A stretch of 15,044 nucleotides of DNA, taken from positions 15,496 to 30,539 of the forward strand of contig PMST01000542.1 of the NCBI GenBank assembly GCA_003168295.1, written 5' to 3'. The position numbers and the translations under genes are program-made. This DNA comes from Actinomycetota bacterium (GTDB lineage Bacteria > Actinomycetota > Actinomycetes > Streptosporangiales > Streptosporangiaceae). Below the pieces are notes generated by a model. That model did not search any database. It was not told the origin of the DNA and saw only the letters and a program-made list of their open reading frames with translations. This document shows positions 1-8,153 of this stretch, one piece after another (position 1 is the first letter of the stretch; the number at the start of each line of letters is the position of its first letter).

Positions 1-747
1 GTGCTCGCCTACTCGCGAGCGCACGGCATGGTCAACCAGTGGGATTTCCTCACCGGGCCGCTGCCGCAGCTGAAGAGCATCTGGGGCGCCTACGACGTCG
101 CCGTTCAGATCGAGCAGGGGCAAATCGACCACACCCCTGCCCTGTTCGTGATCGACCAGCAAGGCCGGGAGCGCAAGCTCTACCTGACGCAGATGGCCTA
201 CTCCAGCGTCGGGCAGTCCGCCGAGGTGCTCGCGGACGAGATCGCAAGCCTGCTGCCCGGTCATCCGCGCGTCGCCAGCCAGCAGTCGCTGGCCACCGTC
301 ACCGACACCGGTCCCGCGGACCATGTCACCCTGCCGTCCGCGCCAAGCGGAGGCGGGACCGTCGCCCTGGGCCCTGGCCAGCCGCGCCTGGTCATGTTCT
401 TCGCCACCTGGCTGGCCGAGGTCTATGACCTGAAGTCCGAGCTCATCAGCATGAACGCCTACGTGGCCGCGGCTCGGCGCGAAGGCCTGCCGCAGCTGAC
501 CGCGGTGGACGAAACGGTCGTCGAGCCCTCGGTCCAGACCGTCCGTTCCTACCTGAAAGGCACGCCGCTGCATTACCCCGTCGCGCTCGACACCACGGGA
601 CGAGTGGCGGATGGCTACCAAGTTCAGGACCAGCCCTGGCTCGTCCTGGTCTCCGCGTCCGGCCAGATCGTCTGGTCACACGACGGCTGGCTGTCGGCCG
701 CCGCTCTCGAAACCGCCGCCAAGCGCGCCGTCAGTTCCAAGGGATAG
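1..747 (+). CDS. SCO1/SenC-like and thioredoxin-like fusion protein, 5' end cut off by window
   Basis: The reading frame is open to the window's first base, so the true start is probably upstream; 248 residues are visible. Residues 1-86 resemble the C-terminal half of SCO1/SenC proteins, which deliver copper to cytochrome oxidase or act as thiol-disulfide proteins: the stretch DHTPALFVIDQQG (43-55) carries the conserved histidine (H44) normally used as copper ligand. The CxxxC motif expected further N-terminal would lie outside the window. Residues about 115-245 look like a second thioredoxin-fold domain (PRLVMFFATW, 128-137; QPWLVLVSASGQIVW near the end), but where TlpA-like proteins have CxxC this one reads LAEVY (138-142). 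No cysteine occurs in the visible part. Probably extracytoplasmic, though any signal peptide is outside the window. Its last 124 bases overlap the minus-strand MFS gene. The fold assignment is from remembered family motifs. Confidence 0.75.
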   Translation: MLAYSRAHGMVNQWDFLTGPLPQLKSIWGAYDVAVQIEQGQIDHTPALFVIDQQGRERKLYLTQMAYSSVGQSAEVLADEIASLLPGHPRVASQQSLATVTDTGPADHVTLPSAPSGGGTVALGPGQPRLVMFFATWLAEVYDLKSELISMNAYVAAARREGLPQLTAVDETVVEPSVQTVRSYLKGTPLHYPVALDTTGRVADGYQVQDQPWLVLVSASGQIVWSHDGWLSAAALETAAKRAVSSKG

Positions 748-2012
748 CCCAGCGGCGCGGAGTCCCTGGGTAAGTCAGTCGCCGCACCTGATACCGGGAG
801 TGCAGCAAGTGAACCCCATCCACGGGACGACCAGCCGGCCAGCGCGGCGCCGGCGATGACGAAGATGGTCATCAACCCGAAGGCAATCCGGATCGGCAAC
901 ACGGTTGCGAGCGAGCCGCCCAGCAGCGCCCCTACCGGCTGGCCACCATATGCGATCATCCTGCCCGCAGTATTCACGCGCGACTGCAAATGATCAGGCG
1001 TCAGCATCTGCCTGATGGTGATGCCCGTTACTTTCAACATGACGTAGGTGAATTCGTAGCAGGAGAAGACCAGCACGGCCACCAGATACGACGGTGCAAT
1101 CGACAGCAGGGCGAGTGCAGCAGCGTTGGCGACAAGGAAGGCCGTGGTCAGGCGTCCGATCGCGAGACGCTTGATCAATCTGGGCACCGCTGCCACAGCG
1201 ACCAGGCCGCCGCCTTCCCCCGCGCTATACAGCAACCCGAGCCGCACATCCACGTGAGCCATGTGGAGGGCACGATTCGCGTACACCACAAGCAGCCCGA
1301 ATGTGCCACCCCAGCTTATGCACACACAGCAGACCGAGAACGTCATCGTCCGGATGACTGGCTGATGCCAAAGGAACCGCAGGCCCTCGACGATATCCGT
1401 CCGGATACGCTGGCGTTGCCCTGGCTGCTGCTGCGGTCGCCGGAAGGGCCGCCGGATGGAGGCGAGCAATAGCGCTGACATGACGTAGGTCGCCGCGTCC
1501 AGGCTCAGCGCGGATGACGGTGCCATCACGCTGACTGCGGCGGCGCCGAGAGTCGGTCCGGCAAGCATCGCGACGGTACCCGTCGATGCGATGAGGCTTG
1601 TCGCGGCGGGCAACTGTGCGCGGTCAACGAGGGCTGGCAGCGCACCGAAGTTGGCCGCGTCGAACCACACGAACGCCGTGGCAATACCCAGCGCGATGAT
1701 GAACACCTGTGCGGTCACCAACAGGTGAAGGGCCGCAGCGGCGGGAACGGCTGCGAGCAGCAATGCGCAGGTAGCGTCGCAAATCACCATCATTGTGCGC
1801 CGGTTCAGGCGATCCGCCAGCGCGCCGGCAAGGAGTCCGAGGGCAAGGTAAGGCACGGCCTCGATCCCGTTCACCAAAGCGACGGCGGCGGGCGATCCGG
1901 TCAGCTGGTAGACAAGCACGGGCAGGACGATATTCGTGATTCCCGTGCCGAGGTAAGACAAGGTCCGAGCTGACCAGAACACCACGAATGCAGGGTTCCG
2001 CCGGAGCTTCAC
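624..2012 (-). CDS. MFS transporter 1 (probable peptide exporter)
   Basis: This is a 462-residue major facilitator superfamily protein with about 12 hydrophobic segments and the MFS motif A equivalent (GALADRLNRR, about 63-72) between helices 2 and 3. The GTG start at 2012 is chosen because GGAGG (2019-2023 on the minus strand) sits 6 bases upstream, and because it gives the same N-terminus (VKLRRNPAF) as the second MFS protein at 6799-8043; upstream in-frame starts would add unrelated residues. In an ungapped comparison 52 of the first 80 residues match that paralogue. It is divergent from the first precursor gene, separated by 173 bases, so it is probably the product exporter or self-protection pump; substrate is inferred from context only. 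The C-terminus is odd: it runs about 45 residues past the paralogue's end, on the antisense strand of the upstream redox gene. Confidence 0.88.
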   Translation of the reverse strand: MKLRRNPAFVVFWSARTLSYLGTGITNIVLPVLVYQLTGSPAAVALVNGIEAVPYLALGLLAGALADRLNRRTMMVICDATCALLLAAVPAAAALHLLVTAQVFIIALGIATAFVWFDAANFGALPALVDRAQLPAATSLIASTGTVAMLAGPTLGAAAVSVMAPSSALSLDAATYVMSALLLASIRRPFRRPQQQPGQRQRIRTDIVEGLRFLWHQPVIRTMTFSVCCVCISWGGTFGLLVVYANRALHMAHVDVRLGLLYSAGEGGGLVAVAAVPRLIKRLAIGRLTTAFLVANAAALALLSIAPSYLVAVLVFSCYEFTYVMLKVTGITIRQMLTPDHLQSRVNTAGRMIAYGGQPVGALLGGSLATVLPIRIAFGLMTIFVIAGAALAGWSSRGWGSLAALPVSGAATDLPRDSAPLGYPLELTARLAAVSRAAADSQPSCDQTIWPDAETRTSQGWS

Positions 2013-2119
2013 CTCAGGCCTCCAGCAGCCAGTTCCGTACCACTCAGAGCAACTGCAAGATCGAATTCGTAACATGCCGTGCACGCCACGAGGAAACGGA
2101 GTTTTTACGCTTGAAAGTA

Positions 2120-2154
2120 TTGCAGATCCGATGGTGCATCGCTAAGTTTCCTAG
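2120..2154 (+). promoter_or_regulatory. Candidate promoter/operator of precursor gene 1
   Basis: Upstream of the first precursor peptide, TTGCAG (2120-2125) and TAAGTT (2143-2148) are 17 bases apart and could be -35 and -10 hexamers. The -10 candidate lies inside CTAAGTTTCCTAG (2142-2154), an imperfect palindrome that is nearly repeated upstream of the second precursor (8895-8907). ATGGTGC (2131-2137) is also shared between the two upstream regions. The precursor ATG follows 31 bases after the element. The shared element is directly visible; its role as promoter core or regulator site is inference. Confidence 0.5.
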
Positions 2155-2185
2155 AGACAGTAGTTCTACCCAGTCAGGAGGCGGC

Positions 2186-2383
2186 ATGAATTTGATCATG
2201 GGTCCGAGCGGCGACGCCACCGTATCGGCCTCAGGTAGCGAACATGGGTGGGCCGACGTGCCACAGAGCAGCATTGATCGTATCACTGTGCAGACCGCAC
2301 TGCGCAATCCCCCGAGGGAGGGAGAAATGCATCCCTGCTTCAGCTATCTCCCGGGCGAGATGGGTCCTTGCTTCCGCTACTAG
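2186..2383 (+). CDS. RiPP precursor peptide 1 (YcaO/TfuA substrate)
   Basis: This encodes a 65-residue peptide starting at ATG 2186 behind AGGAGG (2176-2181). The leader carries WADVPQSSIDRITV (22-35), closely matching QADLPKSSIDRIAV in the second precursor at 8942-9142, so SSIDRI is the probable enzyme recognition motif. The C-terminal end, from about residue 49, is HP then CFSYLPGEMGP then CFRY: one full 11-residue unit starting at C51 and a second, truncated unit starting at C62. The gene is directly upstream of the YcaO, TfuA and peptidase genes on the same strand, 62 bases before the YcaO start. Cysteines could become thiazolines or backbone amides could become thioamides; the sequence does not decide this. 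Cleavage is plausible after PREGE or MHP, but this is inference. No close known peptide family is recognised. Confidence 0.85.
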   Translation: MNLIMGPSGDATVSASGSEHGWADVPQSSIDRITVQTALRNPPREGEMHPCFSYLPGEMGPCFRY

Positions 2384-2445
2384 CCGTAACACCTGATAAT
2401 TGCCTCGGGAAATTACACTACGTATTCGTGACCGGAGGAGCGCGC

Positions 2446-3735
2446 TTGCCCGGGAACTCGCCGATTTCGTTCACTGAGATGATCCGCCCGGACCGGCGGG
2501 ATATCTCGCCTGGTCAGAAGGAAGCGCCCAAGAAGTATCGGGCCGGGACCCATCGGCTCGTCTCTCCCGAAGAGACGCTTGAGTCGGTACGGCGTTTTTT
2601 CCCGATCATGGGGATTACCCGGGTGGCTGATATTACCGGGCTGGACGTCATCGGCATTCCCGTGGTCACCGTTTGCCGGCCGAATTCAAGGGCGGTGACA
2701 GTGTCGCTGGGCAAGGGACTCGATGTGGCGGCCGCCAGGGCGTCTGGTGTCATGGAGAGCATCGAGGCTTTCATGGCGGAGCGGATCACCCGGCCACTTG
2801 TGCTGGGCAGCTTCAATGACTTGCGGTCCAGCCATTCCCTAGTCGATGTCGACCTCCTGCCCAGGACAACAGAGTCGCTGTACCATCCGGATCTCCCTAT
2901 CTTGTGGATCGAGGGGCAGGAACTGCTCACCGGAACCCCGAGATGGGTCCCGTACGAGATGGTCCATACCGCATATACGCTGCCTAGGCCGAGCGGGACA
3001 GGAGCTTTTGTCGCCACCTCCAATGGGCTGGCTTCCGGCAATCACCACCTTGAGGCTATAAGCCACGCGATCTGCGAGACGGTCGAGCGTGACGCCGCCA
3101 CCTTGCACCGCGTGCGGGCGCTAGCGGAAACGGCGTTGCGCCGGATTGACCCACGGAGCGTGGATGATCCTGGCTGCGGTGAAGCGCTTGACCGGTTTGA
3201 CCGGGCGGACATGTCAGTGGCGATCTGGGACATCACTACTGATATCGGAATCCCCGCCTTCACATGCGTGATCGCCGAAGGGCGTCGGCATCCGGGCCGG
3301 GTGACGTATGGCGCCGAAGGCATGGGATGCCATGCCGACCCGAAAATCGCGCTGCTGCGTGCTCTCACCGAAGCCGCCCAGAGTCGGCTGGCGTCTATCT
3401 CTGGTGGCCGTGATGATCCCGCGGGATGGGATTACTCGCAGAAACTGGAGCCGGAACTGTTGCCGGCGCAGGCGGCGGATCTTGTCGGGGAGGCGGCTCG
3501 TGACTTCGCCGCCGTTCCGGCGTTCGACGGCGACAGTCTTGACGCAGATGTCGCATGGGAGCTGACCGCGTTGCGCTCGGCGGGCATCAGCGAGGTGATC
3601 GCCGTAGATCTGACCTGCGAGGAGTTCGGCATCCCGGTCTTCCGGGTCATCGTCCCGGGGTTGGAAGGGCCGACCACGACCGTTCCGTCATGCCGCCTCG
3701 GCCAGCGGGCTATGGAGCTGATCGCCGGCCAATGA
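2446..3735 (+). CDS. YcaO-family enzyme (cyclodehydratase/thioamide synthase type)
   Basis: YcaO enzymes use ATP to phosphorylate a peptide backbone amide, giving azolines with Cys/Ser/Thr or thioamides with external sulfide. The family's glutamate-rich ATP-binding motifs are all present: GVMESIEAF (E104, E107), SNGLASGNHHLEAISHAICETVERDA (192-217, with E203, E211, E214) and LTEAAQSRL (307-315, E309, Q312). The C-terminus has no PxPxP tail, as expected for TfuA-partnered stand-alone YcaOs rather than azole cyclodehydratases fused to a docking domain. The TTG start at 2446 is favoured because GGAGGAG (2434-2440) lies 5 bases upstream; this gives 429 residues. TTG 2368 would overlap precursor 1, and ATG 2479 has no ribosome binding site. 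The stop overlaps the TfuA start (ATGA), implying coupled translation. No RRE domain is visible at the N-terminus. Confidence 0.92.
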   Translation: MPGNSPISFTEMIRPDRRDISPGQKEAPKKYRAGTHRLVSPEETLESVRRFFPIMGITRVADITGLDVIGIPVVTVCRPNSRAVTVSLGKGLDVAAARASGVMESIEAFMAERITRPLVLGSFNDLRSSHSLVDVDLLPRTTESLYHPDLPILWIEGQELLTGTPRWVPYEMVHTAYTLPRPSGTGAFVATSNGLASGNHHLEAISHAICETVERDAATLHRVRALAETALRRIDPRSVDDPGCGEALDRFDRADMSVAIWDITTDIGIPAFTCVIAEGRRHPGRVTYGAEGMGCHADPKIALLRALTEAAQSRLASISGGRDDPAGWDYSQKLEPELLPAQAADLVGEAARDFAAVPAFDGDSLDADVAWELTALRSAGISEVIAVDLTCEEFGIPVFRVIVPGLEGPTTTVPSCRLGQRAMELIAGQ

Positions 3736-5093
3736 ACGAGATTTATGTTTTTGTAGGGCCCACCCTCGCCGAGAAGGAGGCGAGAGCCGAACTCGATGCC
3801 GTCTACCTCCCGCCGGTGTCCGCCGGCGATGTCTACCGGCTGTGGTGGCGGCGCCCTCGGGTCATCGGCATCATCGATGGCTACTTCGATGGCGTCCCCG
3901 CCGTGTGGCACAAGGAAATCATGTGGATCATGGAACGTGGTGTCCACGTGTTCGGCGCCGCCAGCATGGGGGCGCTTCGCGCGGCCGAGCTTGACACCTT
4001 CGGGATGAACGGCGTCGGCTGGGTCTACCGGGCCTTCAGGGACGGGACGCTGGAGCGGGACGACGAGGTCGCGGTCAGGCACGGCGCCGCCGAGGACGGG
4101 TACGGGGTCCTGTCTGAGGCGATGGTGAACATCCGCCGGACGCTCGGGGCGGCCGAGCAGCAGGGAATCGTCTCCGCTGCCACGCGCGACATCCTCACGG
4201 TCACCGCGACGGCGCTCTTCTACCGTGACCGGAACTGGCCGGGCCTGCTCCGGGCGGGCGGGGCCGGGGGGGCTGACGCGGCTGAGCTCGGCGCGCTGCG
4301 CCGGTGGCTGCCGACCGGGCGGATTGACCAGCAGGCCGACGATGCCATGGCCATGCTGCGCGAGATACACGGCTTCCTCGCCACCGACCCGGCGCCGCAG
4401 CAAGTGGGCTGGAGCATGGCGAACACGGCGATGTGGGAGGCGGCGACGCACCGCGCGGGCACCATCCTCAGTGACAGTCCGGCCGGTTCCGTGCCCGCAC
4501 TGAAAATCATCCTTGATGACATCCGCCTGCTCGGCCCGGGCGCCTTCGACGCGGCACGCGGCCGCAGCCTGCTGCGGGTCTTTGCCGCCGACTTCGCCGC
4601 GCGCCAGGGCGTGACGATCGACGGGGAGAGGCTGCAGGACGCCATCGCTGAGTTCAGGATGACAATGGGACTTGAACAAGGCGCCGACCTCACCCAGTTC
4701 CTGGCCGCCAACGACCTGTCGGCAGCTGACTTCAGCCGGCTCGTCGCCGCTGGCGAGAAGGTGCGCTGGGCCTGCGGCCAGGCTGAACGGAACGCGCTCG
4801 ATGACCTCCTCGGCGACCTGCGCATGCGCGGGGAGTATGCCCAACTGGTGACCAAGGCCCAGGCCAAGCTGGGCTATGACCGGCTGCCGAGCGCTCAGCC
4901 AAGGCCACCTGCCGATATCACCCGTTCCGGTCAGGCAGCTATCCGGTGGTACTTCGCTGACCGGCGCGGCACCGCCGTGCCCGATGACCTCACCGCTTAT
5001 TCGCAGTCCTGCGGATTCCCGGACGAGGAGGCTTTCCGCGTGGCCGTTTGGCGCGAGTATCAGTACACGTGCGGCCGTGACGGCCACCATTGA
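3732..5093 (+). CDS. TfuA-like protein, YcaO partner
   Basis: TfuA proteins accompany YcaO in trifolitoxin biosynthesis and in thioamide formation, where they are thought to help deliver sulfur. This 453-residue protein has the diagnostic N-terminal core: IYVFVGPT (4-11), GIIDGYF (46-52), VWHKEI (58-63), GAASMGALRAAEL (75-87), DDEVAVRHG (110-118) and EAMVNIR (129-135). The remaining half is helix-rich, without a recognised domain. The ATG at 3732 overlaps the YcaO stop by four bases (ATGA); the open frame upstream of it merely shadows YcaO. The pairing makes thioamidation a leading hypothesis for the product, but trifolitoxin shows TfuA-type clusters can also give azolines. Confidence 0.92.
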   Translation: MNEIYVFVGPTLAEKEARAELDAVYLPPVSAGDVYRLWWRRPRVIGIIDGYFDGVPAVWHKEIMWIMERGVHVFGAASMGALRAAELDTFGMNGVGWVYRAFRDGTLERDDEVAVRHGAAEDGYGVLSEAMVNIRRTLGAAEQQGIVSAATRDILTVTATALFYRDRNWPGLLRAGGAGGADAAELGALRRWLPTGRIDQQADDAMAMLREIHGFLATDPAPQQVGWSMANTAMWEAATHRAGTILSDSPAGSVPALKIILDDIRLLGPGAFDAARGRSLLRVFAADFAARQGVTIDGERLQDAIAEFRMTMGLEQGADLTQFLAANDLSAADFSRLVAAGEKVRWACGQAERNALDDLLGDLRMRGEYAQLVTKAQAKLGYDRLPSAQPRPPADITRSGQAAIRWYFADRRGTAVPDDLTAYSQSCGFPDEEAFRVAVWREYQYTCGRDGHH

Positions 5094-5113
5094 TTATCGA
5101 GGGGCAATGCGCC

Positions 5114-6793
5114 ATGACGCCACCAATCAGTACGCTGGCCGACGAGCTCACCGAGGTACTGCTCCGCGCTGACCCGTTCTGGGCATCGTTCACGGCGATC
5201 AGCGGTTACGACGACGCGGTACCGGACTTGTCACCGGAGTACCAGCAAGCGTGGCGCCGCCGGCTTGTCGACATCATCGTCCGCTCCGGTCAGTGCGAGG
5301 TCGGCAGCGCGGATTTCCACGATCGCATGCTGCTCGAGACCGTGCGCGACAAGGCGGCCCGCGAGTTGGCCGCAGCCGACTCGCGAGTCGACGAGTTCAG
5401 CGTCACGACCTTCCCCCTCGGCGGCCCATCGCTGATGCTCCTGATCGCATCGCGCACGCGCGTGCCCGATGCGGAAAGCGCCACTGCCTACCTGACCAGG
5501 TGCAGGCGGATCCCGGCTTATCTCGACCAGTACACAGCGAGGCTGCGGACCGCCGCGCGAGACGGCCTGCTACCCGTCGCTCCGCTTGTCAGCGACGCCA
5601 TCATGCAGCTACATGACCATCTGTCACACCCGGCGCGGGACCCGATGCTCTCTCACCAGGCGCCCGAGGGCTGGGCCGGGGCGACGGCGTGGCGAAACGA
5701 TATCGAGTGCGTCGTCCGGGATCAGGTCCGCCCTGCCATCGGGCGTTACGCTGATCTGCTCGCTGAGCTACTGCCCAGATCACGGCCGCCGCAGCAGGCC
5801 GGCCTGCTGCATGTGCCGGGTGGCGTGGCCGCGTACGCATGCTGCGTCAGAAACGGCACGACGCTTCCGTTCGACCCCGACGAGCTCCACCAGGTGGGCC
5901 TGGCGGCCTTGGCAGAAATCGAGGAGCACATCGCTGAGCTCGGCGGCCACGCGATGGGCACACCCGACGTCAATGACATCATGGCCCGGTTCCGCGGGGA
6001 TGTCTCGCTGACCGCCCCGGGCGACGCTGATGCGATGACTCGTGCGGCCACCGCGATCGCCCGCGCACAGGACCGGCTACCGGACATGTTCCGCTCGCCG
6101 CTGCCGCCGCCCTGCACGGTCGAGCCAATGCCACCGCACATGGCCGAGTTCGGCGCGCCGCCCTACTACGCGCCGCCCGCCCGCGACGGCTCCCGTCCCG
6201 GGGCGTACCTGTTCAACAATGTCCACCCCGGACAGGCCGGGAGCTGGGCGCTGGAGGCCACGGCATTCCACGAAGGGGTGCCAGGACACCACGCGCAGCT
6301 CGCCCGTCTGCAGCTCCTGCCGGATCTGCCGCTGCTGATGACGGCGTTCTACGTGGTGCCGCACAGTGAGGGATGGGGTCTTTACGCTGAGCGGCTGGCG
6401 GACGAGTTCGGCCTGTACTCCGACGACATGCAGCGGCTCGGCATGCTGGGCTGTGCCGCCTGGCGCGCTGTCCGGCTTGTCGTCGATACCGGCCTGCACG
6501 CGCGCGGCTGGAGCCGGGCGCGGGCCCGGCAGTTCGCGCTTGCGCACTCGGCCATGCCCGAGGGTTTCGTCGATGCCGAGATAGACCGTTACATCGCCCT
6601 ACCCGGTCAGGCGCTGGGTTATCTCGTCGGCCAACGCGAAATCCTGCGGCTGCGCGACGAGGCCCGATCGCGGCTGGGAGCCGCCTACGACATCCGGGAC
6701 TTCCACTCCGCCATCCTCGACCACGGCTCCCTGCCGCTTGCGGTACTGGGCCAGGTGGTGGAGGAGTGGGCAGCCTCCGCAGCACCAGCTTGA
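5114..6793 (+). CDS. DUF885-type zinc metallopeptidase, candidate precursor-processing protease
   Basis: This is a 559-residue protein of the DUF885 family, recognised by HEGVPGHH (386-393), the family's form of the gluzincin HExxxH-like zinc site, and by HSEGWGLYAERL (417-428), whose glutamate E419 would be the third ligand. Full length for the family, with no signal peptide or membrane segment at the N-terminus, so it should act in the cytoplasm. The ATG at 5114 is preceded by GAGGGG (5099-5104) at 9 bases; an in-frame TTG at 5090 overlaps the TfuA stop and has no such site. It follows TfuA by 20 bases and ends 5 bases before the convergent MFS gene. Position in the operon suggests leader removal or cutting between core repeats. 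That role is inference: DUF885 is not a standard RiPP protease. Confidence 0.88.
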   Translation: MTPPISTLADELTEVLLRADPFWASFTAISGYDDAVPDLSPEYQQAWRRRLVDIIVRSGQCEVGSADFHDRMLLETVRDKAARELAAADSRVDEFSVTTFPLGGPSLMLLIASRTRVPDAESATAYLTRCRRIPAYLDQYTARLRTAARDGLLPVAPLVSDAIMQLHDHLSHPARDPMLSHQAPEGWAGATAWRNDIECVVRDQVRPAIGRYADLLAELLPRSRPPQQAGLLHVPGGVAAYACCVRNGTTLPFDPDELHQVGLAALAEIEEHIAELGGHAMGTPDVNDIMARFRGDVSLTAPGDADAMTRAATAIARAQDRLPDMFRSPLPPPCTVEPMPPHMAEFGAPPYYAPPARDGSRPGAYLFNNVHPGQAGSWALEATAFHEGVPGHHAQLARLQLLPDLPLLMTAFYVVPHSEGWGLYAERLADEFGLYSDDMQRLGMLGCAAWRAVRLVVDTGLHARGWSRARARQFALAHSAMPEGFVDAEIDRYIALPGQALGYLVGQREILRLRDEARSRLGAAYDIRDFHSAILDHGSLPLAVLGQVVEEWAASAAPA

Positions 6794-6798
6794 CGAAG

Positions 6799-8043
6799 CT
6801 ACGGCGGCGAGATCGGAGCCGCTAGCGAGACCGCAGAAAGCGGGCCCGATCCAAGACATGACCATCCTGCTAGTCCGGCACCGACCGCGGCGCTGATTGT
6901 CAGCAACCCGAAGGTAAGCCGGATCGGGAGGAACTCGGCGAGCAAACCGCCCAATATCGCTCCCACCGGATTCCCTCCCATTGCGATCATCCTGCCAGCG
7001 GCGTTGACACGCGACTGCAGATGGTCCGGCGTCAGCAGCTGCCTGACGGTGATGCCGGTCACGGTTACCATGACGTAGACAAGCCCATAGAAAAAGAAGA
7101 TCAGCAAAGCCCACTCATACGACGGTGCGACACTCAAGAATGCGAGCGCAGCAGCGTTGGCAACTAGGAATACTGCGGTCAGGCGTCCGATTTCCAGGCG
7201 CTTGATCAGTATGGGGACTGCGGCGACGGAGATCAGGCCGCCGAGTTCTCCGGCACTGTACAAGAACCCGAGCCGAACGTCCACCCGCGTCATATGAAGT
7301 GCATGATTTGCATAAACCATGAGCAGTCCGAACGTGCCGCCCCAGCTCAGGCACGCACAAAACACCGAACACGTCATGGTCCGGATCACCGGCTGATGCC
7401 ACAGGAACCCCAGGCCCTCGGCAATGTCTGTGCGGATGTGCTTGCGCACATCCCGCTTCTGCTGCAGGCGGCTGAAAGGTTGCCTGATCGACACGAGCAA
7501 TAGAGCCGACATCACATAGGTCGCTGCGTCGAAGCCGAGAGCATACGGCGCTATCATGACAGTGAGCAAAGCCGCACCGAGCGCCGGTCCGATTAGCGTC
7601 GCGAGAGTGCTCGAAGAGCCGATTAGACTAGCCGCTGTGGGCAACTGGGCACGGTCGACTAGGGCGGGCAGCGCACCGAAGTTGGCGGCGTCGAACCAGA
7701 CGAAGACCGTCCCGATGCCGAGTGCGACGATGAACACCTGCGCCAGAACCAGGAGATGAAGGGCTGCCGCAGCCGGAACGGCAGCCAGGAGGAGTGCGGC
7801 AGTAAGGTCGCATGCCACCATGATCTTCTTCCGGTTCAGGCGGTCGGCCACCGCACCGGCAAAAATCCCGAAAGCAATGTACGGCGCGACGTCTATGGCG
7901 TATACCGAAGCAACCCATGCGGGCGAGCGGGTCAGCCTGTAGACGAGTACCGGCAAAACAACCGTTGTGATCCCGGTGCCGGCCCATGAGACTGTGCGAG
8001 CCGACCAGAACACCATGAACGCATGGTTCCTCCATAGCCTCAC
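6799..8043 (-). CDS. MFS transporter 2 (probable peptide exporter)
   Basis: This 414-residue MFS protein is a close paralogue of the one at 624-2012; they share long blocks such as FVWFDAANFGALPALVDRAQ. Motif A is GAVADRLNRK (63-72). The GTG at 8043 is chosen over ATG 8058: GGAGG (8050-8054, minus strand) is 6 bases upstream of GTG, the same geometry as in the paralogue, while it lies inside the extra codons if ATG is used. It is convergent with the peptidase gene (5-base gap) and 110 bases downstream of the LuxR-type gene on the same strand, so the two may be cotranscribed. The protein ends cleanly at APISPP, unlike the extended paralogue. Likely export or resistance for one of the two peptide products; substrate not shown by sequence. 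Confidence 0.88.
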   Translation of the reverse strand: MRLWRNHAFMVFWSARTVSWAGTGITTVVLPVLVYRLTRSPAWVASVYAIDVAPYIAFGIFAGAVADRLNRKKIMVACDLTAALLLAAVPAAAALHLLVLAQVFIVALGIGTVFVWFDAANFGALPALVDRAQLPTAASLIGSSSTLATLIGPALGAALLTVMIAPYALGFDAATYVMSALLLVSIRQPFSRLQQKRDVRKHIRTDIAEGLGFLWHQPVIRTMTCSVFCACLSWGGTFGLLMVYANHALHMTRVDVRLGFLYSAGELGGLISVAAVPILIKRLEIGRLTAVFLVANAAALAFLSVAPSYEWALLIFFFYGLVYVMVTVTGITVRQLLTPDHLQSRVNAAGRMIAMGGNPVGAILGGLLAEFLPIRLTFGLLTISAAVGAGLAGWSCLGSGPLSAVSLAAPISPP

Positions 8044-8153
8044 CAATGACCTCCACATGGCGAACCATCACGCACCGCCCAACAGATGCATGTCGCGTCC
8101 CAGCAGAAAGGGATCTGACGGCTCCGCCTCCAATTACGGTCCGTGAAACCTGA

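Noticed and set aside
2044..2100. Remnant of a LuxR-type gene between MFS 1 and precursor 1 (RHVTN in a minus-strand frame)
   Set aside because: About 13 of 15 bases match the HTH gene near 8276-8290, but similarity ends on both sides, so chance cannot be excluded.
2368..2445. YcaO starting at TTG 2368
   Set aside because: This start overlaps precursor 1, has no ribosome binding site and adds residues unlike YcaO N-termini; TTG 2446 has GGAGGAG at good spacing.
3432..5090. 552-codon minus-strand open frame
   Set aside because: It lies opposite the TfuA gene and the end of YcaO; it has an Arg/Pro/Gly-rich shadow composition and no family motif.
6798..6826. Terminator hairpin between the peptidase and MFS 2 genes (GCTACGGC ... 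GCCGCTAGC)
   Set aside because: The stem contains a bulge, has a long loop and no T-tract, and lies within the MFS coding end; too weak to call.
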